From positions 28,974,201 through 29,038,200 of the forward strand of contig OY821771.1 of assembly GCA_963682175.1 (NCBI GenBank): a DNA stretch of 64,000 nt, read 5' to 3'. Source of the DNA: Triglochin maritima (taxonomy: Eukaryota > Streptophyta > Magnoliopsida > Alismatales > Juncaginaceae). A program made the translations under genes and the position numbers. Shown here piece after piece: positions 55,255 through 64,000 of the stretch (positions within the stretch are counted from its first letter, which is position 1; every line of letters begins with the position of its first letter). A model generated the notes under the pieces. The model was not told where the DNA came from and did not search any database. It saw only the letters and a list, made by a program, of their open reading frames with translations.

Positions 55255-56551
55255 ATTCGAAATTTAAATTCCAAATTTAATTTCAAGAATTAATTACAAT
55301 TTTTTTATATATATTTTCGTTTTTTTAATATTTTTTTATGTGTTTTTTTCAAAAGGGAAACAAACAATAGAATGGGGAAAGATGAGAAAGGAATCCTAAT
55401 CTAGAGAATTTAGGTGAGAAGAGAAAGAAGACTCAGATGAGAAGGGAAACCTAACTCTAAAGATAGAAAGAGGGTTGGTCAGAAAATTCCTAAGAAATCA
55501 CGGTTCAAACAATCCTAGACCTAGTGTCGCTTAGATCTAGACGACTCCTAACTGGTTGAGTCGAATTGATTCGCTTGATTCACCTCCCTCACTAATCAAA
55601 CCAACTTGGCCAGGCCGTGTATAGCTAGTGGGGGCGCTTCCGACAGAGTTGGTGTCAATTAGACAACCACTTCGCTTGGAAGACTTACGTCAACACAAAA
55701 ACACTTTCTAGACACCAAATTAAATTCAATCGGCTTCAGGTCATAGCAAGTCAAACCAATTCTTCTCCTTAAATGAGTCTGAGTCCTTAGGGGCCAATGT
55801 CTAATTGATTTTAAATTTAAGGCTTAGGTGACACTTTAGGATTGTGATTTGTGGGCCACGGAAGGGTGATGAAATCCCCACCGTATCTTCGCCTACGGAG
55901 TTGCCCTTAAGATAGTTTAACTTAGATCTAGCAAAGATAGTCAAACAATGGCCTTTAATTGGGGGCAATTGCAAGGTTGTATGCAAACTAAATTATATGC
56001 TTAAATGCAATCGTTAAAACGCGATACGTACCTTGCCTCCAACACTCTTCAACAAGAATTAATTTGCAAGAATTTAGCAAGAATAATGCATACAAAACAC
56101 TAGATGATGCATGCACTAAGGCCTTTCTAATTTTGCCCATTTTAGGTCAGAGTTGAATTATTGCCAATTATGGAATTTTGCCCTAACACATGCAGTTCTA
56201 TGAAAAGGAAATTTTCTGAAACTAGAAATTACGAGGAAAAAGGCAACAAAGGTTACCTACGCAATGCTCAGTCGGGTTCCCCGCCCGCTCTCGAAATTTC
56301 AATAGCTCCACGCGTCCACCCAGAGATGGTGCTAACCCCAGAAAAATTTGAAGCCCAGATGCTTCAATTGTGCGGCGATTCCGCCGCAGGTTCCTCTTGA
56401 TGTGCGGCGATTCCGCCGCCCTTGTTGCTCAGACTGCGCTCAGATTTCGCCGCGCGCTCTGTTGTCTCCTGAAACACAAATCCAAATAGTTAGATCGCGC
56501 ACAAGATAAACAGAATAGAATCGAAATCAACAAAAAACAAAATCTGCGTCG
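55255..56551 (-). other. F 5' leader
   Basis: About 1.3 kb non-coding. Near the PBS it holds two GCGGCGATTCCGCCGC palindromes whose starts (56372 and 56404) are 32 bp apart. Confidence 0.8.
56372..56419. repeat. Paired GC palindromes in F leader
   Basis: GCGGCGATTCCGCCGC twice, 32 bp apart, the same period as the LTR pair although outside the LTR. Confidence 0.85.
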
Positions 56552-56553
56552 CC

Positions 56554-56571
56554 TCCCCGGCAACGGCGCCA
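56554..56571 (-). promoter_or_regulatory. Primer binding site, tRNA-Asp (F)
   Basis: Minus-strand TGGCGCCGTTGCCGGGGA, six bases from the LTR; this PBS is typical of Athila elements. Confidence 0.9.
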
Positions 56572-56577
56572 AAAACT

Positions 56578-57805
56578 TGATGAAGAATTAAATTTATACC
56601 GTAAGTGCACGGCGTCAATGAAGACGTGGCAAATACGGGTCGAACACAAGGCGGGAGAGATTTGTTATTAATGTGATTTCGATTGGGGGAAAGAAGGAGA
56701 GAAGAAATAAATTGGGTTTTGAGCTTTTTGGTTTTTAATTATCTAAAGCAAGAAACAAGAACAAATAAACTAAAATAAGAACAAAGAGGTGAATTCCGTC
56801 GGGTGGAGGTTTAGATTTAGGGTTTAGATTAGAGAATTCAGAAACTTATAATAAATCATGTTAGTTATGAAGCATTACATGATAAATGATTTAACATAAA
56901 CTCAAGTAATCAAAATATACTAATCACGAACTTAAAATAATAACATTCATTCATCTTCTCTTCACCCTAATCCGTCACCTCCACCCTTTGGAAGGAGTTA
57001 GAAACTCATAGAGGGAGGAAGAAGGGGTCCTAGAGGCATTACAAAAGAAAAGTAAAAACAAGAAATAAAAGACAGAATTTTATTAATCCAAAGAAAAGAT
57101 TACAAATAAAAACAACAACGAAAAACTAGGTCTAAGGCCAAGGACCCTTCTAACATCGTTCTCGGGGCTATTTATAGCCGATACAAGGGATCCCAATATA
57201 TAAATGGAACGTACACGCGTCAATACAGCATTGGTAAAAATTTGAGCACACGGATCGACTTTTGTGCGGCTAAATCGCCGCAATTTGTACATGAGGTGCG
57301 GCGGAATCGCCACCTTTTTGGCTCGGATTCGATCCGGATTTTTCCTGTGTGTTTATGGTATGATTTCAATGTCCTTTGCATATCCGGATGATTTCTTTCC
57401 TTTCTTTTGAGCTCCGACTTTAATTCTTTATATATTTGGAGATCCACATTGATTTTTCTTTAGATTTTCTCCAAGATAATATTTTGGTGCTTTAATTGCA
57501 ATTAGGTCCTTGGCTTTTTGCAATTAAGTCCCTGGCTACTTTTGTGCTTAAGTCCTTGTACTTTTTGGAATTAGATCTTGAATGCTTTTATGCTTGGATA
57601 CATTTCCATTTGTAACCTGATAAACTTGAACTTGGTCTTTATGATAGAAATGAGTCTTTTGCACGCGTTTATACTCAGGATGTAGGTAATTTGCATTCAG
57701 GTCCTTGTATTCTGTAAATAAGACTAAACACATACCTTAGTAGCATTTATCGATATAAAATCAATCTAAATGAAAGACATATGATGCAATGTATGCAATG
57801 CATCA
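56578..57805 (-). repeat. F 5' LTR (1228 bp)
   Basis: Equal in length and nearly identical to the 3' LTR, so insertion was fairly recent although gag is broken. Confidence 0.93.
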
Positions 57806-59091
57806 GGGAGCTCCAGTGCTCTTCGTGAAGAAGAGGGATGGCTCGCTGAGGATGTGTATTGATTATCGGATGGTGAATAAGATTACCATTAGGAATCGGT
57901 ATCCTAATGTGCCTGGTTTGTCAGCAGGTGAGGATTGAGCACCAGCAACCAGCAGGGCAGTTGCAGAGTATAGATCTTCCAGAGTGGAAGTGGGAGCACG
58001 TGACGATGGATTTCGTCATCGGGTTGCCGAAGACGAGGAAATCTCACGACGCGATTTGGGTTATAGTTGATCGACTTACCAAATCGGCGCATTTTCTGGT
58101 GATCAGGACCACCTTACCTTTGGAGGGTTTGGCGAAGCTGTACGTCGAGGAGATAGTCCGGTTACATGGAGTGCCAGTGAGTATTATCTCCGATCGAGAT
58201 ACGAGGTTCACCTCCAGATTTTGGGGTAGTCTGCAGAAGGCTTTGGGGACTCAGTTGAAGTTCAGCACAACTTTCCATCCGTAGACAGACGGGCAGTCAG
58301 AGAGGACTATCCAGACGCTAGAGGATATGCTGAGAGCGTGTACTCTGGATTGGGCAGGATTTTGGGATGAACACCTGCCATTGATCTAGTTCGCCTACAA
58401 CAACAGCTACCATTCGAGCATCGGGATGGCACCGTACGAGGCTCTGTACGGTCGGCCCTGTAGATCGCCGGTATGCTGGAGTGACGTAGGCGAGAAGCAA
58501 CTGGATGGGCCAGAGATTTCTCGGATATATGCTGAGAAGGTTGGCGTTATCAGACAGAGGTTAGCGACGGGTCAGAGCAGACAGAAGAGTTACGCAGATA
58601 GGCGTAGACGAGAATTGAGAGTTGAGGTGGGCGATCACGTTTTCCTGAGGATTTCACCAGCTCGTGGAGTGATGAGATTCAGGAAGCAATGGAAGCTCAG
58701 TCCGAGGTACGTCGAACCGTTCGAGATTCTTGATCGTGTAGGAGAGGTTGCCTACCGTATTGCTTTGCCGCCGCAGCTTTCGGGTATTCATAACGTTTTC
58801 CACGTTTCTTTGTTGAGGAAATACGTTGCCGATCCATCGCATGTGATTGAGATCTATGTTCCCGAGATCAGTCCGGACTTATCTCTCGAGGAGAGGCCCG
58901 TGGAGATTGTGGATCGGATGGAGCACCGGCTCAGAAGGAGAACCATTCCGATTGTGAAGGTCAGGTGGCAGCACCATAGCGAGCGTGAAGCCACCTGGGA
59001 GATCGAGGAAGAGGTCCGGAAGAAGTATCCGGAGTTGTTCGTTCAGAATTTGGTTCTAATTTCGAGGACGAAATTCTTTAAGGAGGTGGAT
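57806..59091 (+). pseudogene. Chromovirus RT start fused to integrase and chromodomain (T2)
   Basis: Resumes RT ([20 protein letters not shown]) but at about 57905 jumps into integrase, so the RT catalytic part and RNase H are deleted. Integrase: CLVCQQ zinc-motif end, core with [30 protein letters not shown] and the TDGQSERT block with catalytic Glu. Stops are TAG 58282-58284 (Gln codon) and about 58387 (Glu codon). From 58426: APYEALYGRPCRSP, VGDHVFLRISP, NVFHVSLLRKYV and chromodomain VKVRWQHH...EATWEI. A G-rich PPT (AAGGAGGTGGAT) precedes the 3' LTR. Confidence 0.9.
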
Positions 59092-59507
59092 TGTTACATC
59101 CTAACCCTTTACTAATTGGGTTTATTGTGTTTTAGGTGGTGGATTAGAGGATGATGAGATGGTTTGAGATGGACGACTGAGATTTGTTTAGATTGAGTAT
59201 AAAAGGTTGGATTCATCTCTCTCCCTCTCACTTCTCTCTCTCTTCACACTCGTCTCTCACTCTCTCTCACTCGTCTCTCACTCTCTCTCGATCCTTCTCA
59301 TGTAGCTGAGTAAGACGCGGAGGCGAGGCCGGCGAAGCTCGGAGGAGATCAAGAGTTTGCCGGAGTTGAGACGATCGTGTTCGGGTTTTCGCCGGAGAAG
59401 AAGAGTTTTGTGAGGAAGAGCTCGCCGGGGTTCTTCGAAGGCTTCTTCAAGCCTTAAAGGTATGCCAAGCTTTAGTTTTATCCTCCTTTTAACTTGCGAG
59501 GATTGGA

Positions 59508-59710
59508 GTGGTCGACGGTAGGCCGAAAGGCTCGTCGAGAACCTTGCAACAGCTTTTCTGCTCTTGAACGGTCGACCGGCGGGTTGGCGCGGTCGACCGG
59601 GCGCAGTGTGATTCGGGCAAAAACCCTTGCATCTGTCGGACGATACTCTAGGAGTGGTCGACCGGTGGTACATTTTAGCAAGGGAAAAAGGCTCTGGGTG
59701 TTTTTGGTCG
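59508..59710. repeat. CGGTCGACCG palindrome array, shortened (T2 3' LTR)
   Basis: Only the first few sites remain (e.g. 59568, 59591, 59657); the rest of the array is deleted. Confidence 0.85.
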
Positions 59711-59725
59711 ACCCTTGAGACCCGT

Positions 59726-60138
59726 GGCCGATGTTTTCCGGCGGTGCCTTGCGTGCACGTGTGATTGTGGGGTTGGGGTGAGAGGACCCTTGAGACCCGT
59801 GGCCGATGTTTTCCGGCGGTGCCTTGTGTGCACGTGTGATTGTGGGGTTGGGGTGAGAGGACCCTTGAGACCCGTGGTCGATGTTTTCCGGCGGTGCCTT
59901 GCGTGCACGTGTGATTGTGGGGTTGGGGTGAGAGGACCCTTAAGACCCGTGGCCGATGTTTTCCGGCAGTGCCTTGTGTGCACGTGTGATTGTGGGGTTG
60001 GGGTGAGAGGACCCTTGAGACCCATGGCCGATGTTTTCCGGCGCTGCCTTGTGTGCACGTGTGATTGTGGGGTTGGGGTGAGAGGACCCTTGAGACCCGT
60101 GGCCGATGTTTTCCGGCAGTGCCTTGTGTGTACGGGAG
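59726..60138. repeat. 75-bp tandem repeat, 5.5 units (T2 3' LTR)
   Basis: Units start at 59726, 59801, 59876, 59951, 60026 and 60101. Diagnostic variants occur in the same order as in the 5' LTR, with one extra unit at the front. Confidence 0.95.
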
Positions 60139-60522
60139 TTAGTTATGCTTTTACTGCATTCTTCATTTCATATTTCATATACACATATTATGTTCATATT
60201 TTAGGGGTTTGGCATACGGGGTTTCCCTAGGGGAAACTCAGGCATTGTTTGTTTACATGTCAGGTCGTGCATGTCAGTAAGAGGTGGTGACTGCGGGCAG
60301 GAGCACCCTGACCAGATCTTGTTCTTTTATCCTTCGAGGTGGATGATTTTCCCTTGTATATGTGTTGTATATCTTTTGTGTTGGGTTGTAATCATCCTTG
60401 ACTCTCGTATTGTACAGTTTACACCTTATATTATATATATACTTGTGGTTTGGTGACGACCCCGGTGATGATTCTTATATCTGTTTTAAGTTTTAAATTT
60501 TCCGCTGTTTCGGGGCGTTACA

Positions 60523-60553
60523 TTAAATTTTCTGTTGTTTTCGGGGCGTTACA
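60523..60553 (+). repeat. T1 3' LTR, last 31 bp
   Basis: Begins with TSD TTAAA and reads to GGGGCGTTACA, a second LTR end directly after T2's own. It completes T1. Confidence 0.9.
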
Positions 60554-60837
60554 AAACGTGATTTCGAAAATGAGACATGTCGATCTTGATAACCAATTTG
60601 TGAATTGGTTCCACTGTGATTATATACATAAGCAGTAGTGTTTCTAACACAAGGTTTATTGAACCAACATGAACCTGCCAAATATTAAGCAGGTTTTGTT
60701 GGCTGTCATTGGTTTATGTTTTTAGTCTGAACTTTTGAAACTCCATGGATTTTGTTTTGCATGTTACTAGCTATTTCATGTTTCACTTTTTTTTAAATAA
60801 CTCATTAGTCATTGCAATGATTTTTTTAACTTTTCAG

Positions 60838-60871
60838 TGGCAAGGTTGATTTTGTATTTGCCGAAGATCAG
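60838..60871 (+). other. Possible 34-bp exon
   Basis: A T-rich acceptor ends ...TTTTCAG at 60837, 34 bp of balanced composition follow, then GTGAG. One frame could read GKVDFVFAEDQ. The product is not recognised; chance is possible. Confidence 0.25.
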
Positions 60872-61716
60872 GTGAGATGAGATTTCTGCTGATACTTCTC
60901 TTGTTGACGATGAGAATCTAGAGTAATTCGTAGAACATCATAATTGTACGGTTTTAACATTTTGTTGTCGTGGCGTCATTATCGCGGTTGTTGTCATTAT
61001 AGTGGTTGTCGTTTTCGTTTTCGTTGTTGTTGTTGTTTGAATTAAGATCTAATCTTAATCATTGAGGTAATAAATGAGCTTAATGTCAGAATTTGTAATT
61101 CTTAAAATTATCTGGATAAGCCTACAAATGTCTAGATAATTCGACAACTATATAGCTAAACACTTGTAAAAAACTATAAATCCTGCTGAATTAAGATATG
61201 AATGAATGTATCTATATGCCTTTAATATATAATAGATATCCTATAACTTATGTTGGGTTGGAGATGAATTTCGTTGAAGTGGTCGGAGTCAAGTCGCCAA
61301 CACAACATGTTTAACGAATCACTTTCTCTACGTAATTATCAGCTCCTCTCCGTAGAGTTGTTGTAGGGCTACTTGTGGATTTGCTCCAATAAGCCTTTGG
61401 TAAGGCTTCAGTCAACAAAGCAAAGCACTCAACTGGAACTCTATTTGATGTTGTTGTATGTTGGATTAGAAGATATAGGAGAAGAGAAAGCACACTTGAA
61501 AGATTGTGCCAAGCTATTTTCACATAGTCATTCATATCTCTTTTCATAGACATTTACTCTTGTTGCAACCACCTATTTGTTGTTACATAATCAAAATGGT
61601 AACCACCTCTTTGCAGTTACAAAAAATGTTACACAATTACATTGCAACTACTTTTTTATAATCTAATACAAATATACAGTGTCCCGTAATTAGAATATGT
61701 TATTGGCCCCTCTATC

Positions 61717-61869
61717 CAATCATTTCTTCAAGGATCCCTTACACATCTTAATACCCTTCTAACTGCTTTTTTGTCCTCTATATAGTCTCTTGCCTACACG
61801 TGTCCCTCATCTCATCCCTCCCACTTTCGAAACCCTAAACCAACCTCATCAGCAACCACCCTCCTCATG
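61717..61869 (+). promoter_or_regulatory. Putative host promoter, 5' UTR and start codon cut by T3
   Basis: CCAAT near 61717, CTATATAG at 61778-61785, telobox AAACCCTAAAC at 61830-61840 and an ATG at 61867 with about 20 open codons before the T3 LTR at 61929. Teloboxes near the start are typical of plant ribosomal and other growth genes. The encoded start (MRRGPSMLQSS) is not recognised. Confidence 0.4.
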
Positions 61870-61928
61870 CGACGCGGACCAAGTATGTTGCAGTCGTCGG
61901 ACGCCATCGTCACCTCCCTTAAAATGAC

Positions 61929-63605
61929 TGTAACATCCTAAAACAGACGGAACAAGACGTGATACTCTCCACACGCGGCTACACTAATCATGGGGTTCGG
62001 CGAGGAGCATCCGCCAGGTCCGCGCCATAAGAAACAGATCTATAACTTCGTGGTCGAAACCACACCAACGGAGCCGTCGCTCGGTCGGTCCATCAATCAT
62101 CATCTCAGAAGGTGCCAATCTGAGGAACATAGCCGGAACATCATCATCGGCCCATCAATCATCATCGCCGGAACAACATTTGCGGCATCACCGACGCTGC
62201 AACGGTGGTCCATCAATACGTCCGGCACAACATCAAACGGGTCCATACCGAAGTCTGCCAGATCATCAGGCTCCACGAGCCGCAAACACCAACCGCGCCG
62301 CTATAAAAGTGGGGCAGCGACCTCCGTAGCCCCTCACCCAACGACAGTTGCGTGTCCGCACATCATCATACATTCAGATCCGCGATTCCTCAGGCCTGCT
62401 ACTATACATTGAGCCCAATCAATCCATCACATCATGTCATGATCCATATATGGAGGTGACGCGTCCTGAACACCCACACTCTTCCACACGGCGGTCCGTG
62501 GACCGGCACGCGTACGCGCCCACCGTCACCTCCCGGCTCACGCACAAGGCGAGGACACGGGTTTCCGTGGACAGAGTTGGCATTCAAAAAGGGACCAGGA
62601 ATTAAGTTCTGTACAAAAACGGTCGACCGAAAGAGGTAACCTGGTCGACCGCTTCCCCAAGGGAATCGGTTGACCGAAAGTCTGCAACGGTCAAACTCTT
62701 TGCGCAAAACTTAAGTCTCAACGGTCGAACAGAGATCTAAAATCGGTCGACCGATAGGAGGTCAAAATCCGGACTCGGTCAGCATCAAATCAATACTACC
62801 GGTCGACCGAGTTAAGGGTCTCGGTCGACCAAAAACTACCAGGGCATCCTAGCAGTTCTAAGTCATAAACGGTCGAACGCATATAAACAATCGGTCGAAC
62901 CAACATGCATTTCTACCCAGTACACTTAAGTTCCGGTCGACCGACCCCAAGGAACCGGTCAACCGAAACAACACAGGAAGTCCCAACTCACCAGCAAAAT
63001 GCACTACCGGTCGACCGCCACAAGGCATCGTTCGACCGGTGAAGGTTAAAGTCGTGTAAATACACTACATCGGTCGACCGCCCGATGGGACCCGGTCGAC
63101 TGTTGGTCGTCTTCAACCTCGCGCCAGCCGAGGATTTACGTCGTTCTCATCGCCGGAGAGGACTCCAACCTCCCCCGACCGACCAACACGACCCTCCCAC
63201 GAGGGTGAGCCACAAAACACACTAAAAGTCGGCATACCTCAAGAGAAAGAGGAATCCGCTGGAGCCTCACTCACGCCTCCGATGATCCTCCTCGCACGAT
63301 CGACCTCCGCACGCCTCACGCCGGAAACACACGACCACACTCGACCACGACCTCCGGTGCTCGATCAACTGAGAGAGAGGGAGAGAACGAAAATGAGAGA
63401 TGAGTGAGAGAGAGAGAGAGAGTTTTCTGATTAAAACCCAACCCATCACAACCTTCTCCTCGCCAACAATAATCTGTCTCCTCCACCATTACCTACACTC
63501 CTAAACTCCTCCATTCCCATGCACTCCACTGTGCTCCTCCGCTTCCCATGCAAATCCACCCCTTAATAACCAATTAGCACCCTAAATAAGGTTCGGGATA
63601 TAACA
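61929..63605 (-). repeat. T3 3' LTR (1677 bp)
   Basis: TGTAACATCC...GATATAACA on the plus strand. CT-type tract on the minus strand near 63404-63422, palindrome array in the middle. Confidence 0.88.
62620..63102. repeat. CGGTCGACCG palindrome array (T3 LTR)
   Basis: Pairs with a very regular 22-bp spacing, e.g. 62620/62642 and 63071/63093. Sequence between motifs is unrelated to T1/T2. Confidence 0.9.
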
Positions 63606-63619
63606 ATCCACCCACCTTA
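63606..63619 (-). promoter_or_regulatory. Polypurine tract (T3)
   Basis: Minus-strand AAGGTGGGTGGAT next to the LTR, matching AAGGAGGTGGAT in T2. Confidence 0.8.
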
Positions 63620-64000
63620 AAAGGATTCCGTCCCGAAATCAAAGCAACTACTCACCAAACTAGATCAACGGCAAATGCTCATCCCAGTGTCCTGCACAAT
63701 CCAGTGTGCATGCCCTCAGCATATCCTCCAAGGTCTGAATAGTCCTCTCTGACTGACCATCTTTCTGCGGATGGAACGTTGTACTGAACCTCAAACGTGT
63801 CCCCAATGCTTGCTGCAGACTCCCCAAAATTTGGAAGTGAATCGAGGATCTCGATCGGAGATGATGCTCACTGGCACACCATGCAACCGACTATCTCCTC
63901 CACGGACAACCTAGCTAGACCCTCCAAGGGCAACGTGGTCCTGATCGCTAAGAAGTGCGCCCACTTGGTCAGTCGATTGACTATCATCTAAATCGCGTCG
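63620..64000 (-). pseudogene. Chromovirus integrase fragment (T3)
   Basis: On the minus strand, from the right edge: a [25 protein letters not shown] block of the integrase core, then a shortened middle, a QTDGQSER-like region with frame changes, and DEHLPLI. The integrase C-terminus and chromodomain are missing because the sequence jumps to the final residues before the PPT. It extends beyond the window. Confidence 0.8.

Larger units (their letters stand above)
50347..57805 (-). mobile_element. Athila-like gag-protease element F
   Basis: 7459-bp minus-strand element with two 1228-bp LTRs, tRNA-Asp PBS, PPT and a decayed gag-protease gene without pol. Same structure as D, diverged in LTR length. 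The tRNA-Asp PBS supports the Athila assignment. Confidence 0.93.
42499..60522 (+). mobile_element. Ty3 chromovirus T2 carrying E and F
   Basis: Plus-strand element with 5' LTR 42499-44364 and 3' LTR 59092-60522, iMet PBS, gag, protease and integrase-chromodomain; RT and RNase H are deleted. The TSD TTAAA is at 42494-42498 and 60523-60527. It is inserted in the last bases of T1's 3' LTR. E and F are inserted in its gag-pol. It belongs to the chromovirus group by chromodomain and double Cys/His motif in Gag. Confidence 0.92.
59092..60522 (+). repeat. T2 3' LTR (1431 bp)
   Basis: TGTTACATCC...GCGTTACA. Compared with the 5' LTR it has lost about 500 bp between the early palindromes and the tandem repeat, and gained one 75-bp unit. 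The TSD TTAAA follows. Confidence 0.93.
20198..60553 (+). mobile_element. Ty3 chromovirus T1, 5'-truncated, with nested insertions
   Basis: T1 begins inside its protease-RT region with no 5' LTR or gag, and ends with an LTR tail at 60553. Own segments: 20198-21469, 22875-25508, 42229-42498 and 60523-60553. Insertions are S, C4 (with D) and T2 (with E and F). The chromodomain-type C-terminus and pol order place it in the chromovirus (Tekay/Del-like) group. Confidence 0.85.
60554..61928. other. Non-element sequence, possibly host gene flank
   Basis: 1.4 kb of AT-rich single-copy-looking DNA between T1 and T3. It includes GTT/GTC-rich stretches near 60965-61040, a possible small exon (60838-60871) and a promoter-like block at the right end (61717-61869). 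A weak open frame at 61553-61311 (minus) is not recognised. Confidence 0.5.
61929..64000 (-). mobile_element. Ty3 chromovirus T3 (runs off window)
   Basis: Minus-strand element: 3' LTR 61929-63605, PPT, then integrase sequence to the window end. It is a diverged relative of T1/T2. Left flank is ATGAC (61924-61928); the right partner is off-window. Confidence 0.88.

Noticed and set aside
61311..61553. 80-codon minus-strand frame as a host gene
   Set aside because: No recognisable domain, ordinary length for chance in AT-rich DNA, no promoter signals nearby.
265..63102. SalI-site (GTCGAC) cloning artefact
   Set aside because: Sites vary, are spread through natural LTR sequence, and copies sit in homologous positions of LTR pairs.

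Overview
The window is angiosperm nuclear DNA, almost certainly gene-poor heterochromatin. It is made nearly entirely of LTR retrotransposons inserted into one another. Signs of a plant are primer binding sites for tRNA-iMet and tRNA-Asp, plant copia (Sirevirus-like), Athila-like and chromovirus proteins, telobox and USE-type promoter motifs, and long AT-rich non-coding stretches. I see no RNA gene and no intact host gene. The species cannot be named from this sequence.

Left nest (1-19625). C0 is a plus-strand Sirevirus-like element (LTR end 9944-10453, gag from 10506). Its LTR holds B, a plus-strand Athila-like gag-protease element (4535-9943). B's gag is in turn interrupted by C1, a minus-strand Sirevirus-like gag-only element (1-4534). 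C0's gag is interrupted by C2 (11260-16687, plus strand), a complete gag-only Sirevirus with TSD TCATA, after which C0's gag resumes. C3 (16805-19625, minus) and a copia LTR fragment, C5 (19626-20197), follow.

Right nest (20198-60553). T1 is a 5'-truncated Ty3 chromovirus whose remains are spread over 40 kb. Its RNase H is split by S, a truncated Athila-type LTR (21470-22874). Its 3' LTR is split twice: by C4, a minus-strand copia (25506-42228) that itself carries D, a minus-strand gag-protease element (29592-36727); and by T2, a second chromovirus (42499-60522, TSD TTAAA) that carries E (45563-49644, an Athila-type deletion derivative) and F (50347-57805, gag-protease, minus). The depth reaches three insertions, and most junctions are supported by target site duplications and by the interrupted reading frame resuming.

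Right edge. 60554-61928 is the only stretch not clearly an element. It ends in a promoter-like block (CCAAT, TATA, telobox, ATG) cut by T3, a minus-strand chromovirus (61929 to the window end).

How the parts work: the Sirevirus copies keep only gag and the Athila-like copies keep only gag-protease, so all would need pol in trans. The chromovirus copies have complementary pol deletions and many stops, and none is autonomous. The most striking pattern is regulatory. LTRs of three unrelated families (Sirevirus, another copia, Ty3 chromovirus) are packed with the same CpG-rich palindrome CGGTCGACCG, arranged as pairs 19-24 bp apart. The Athila-like LTRs lack it but have their own palindromes, 32 bp apart in D and F, and B/E/S carry an snRNA-type USE-TATA promoter with constant spacing.
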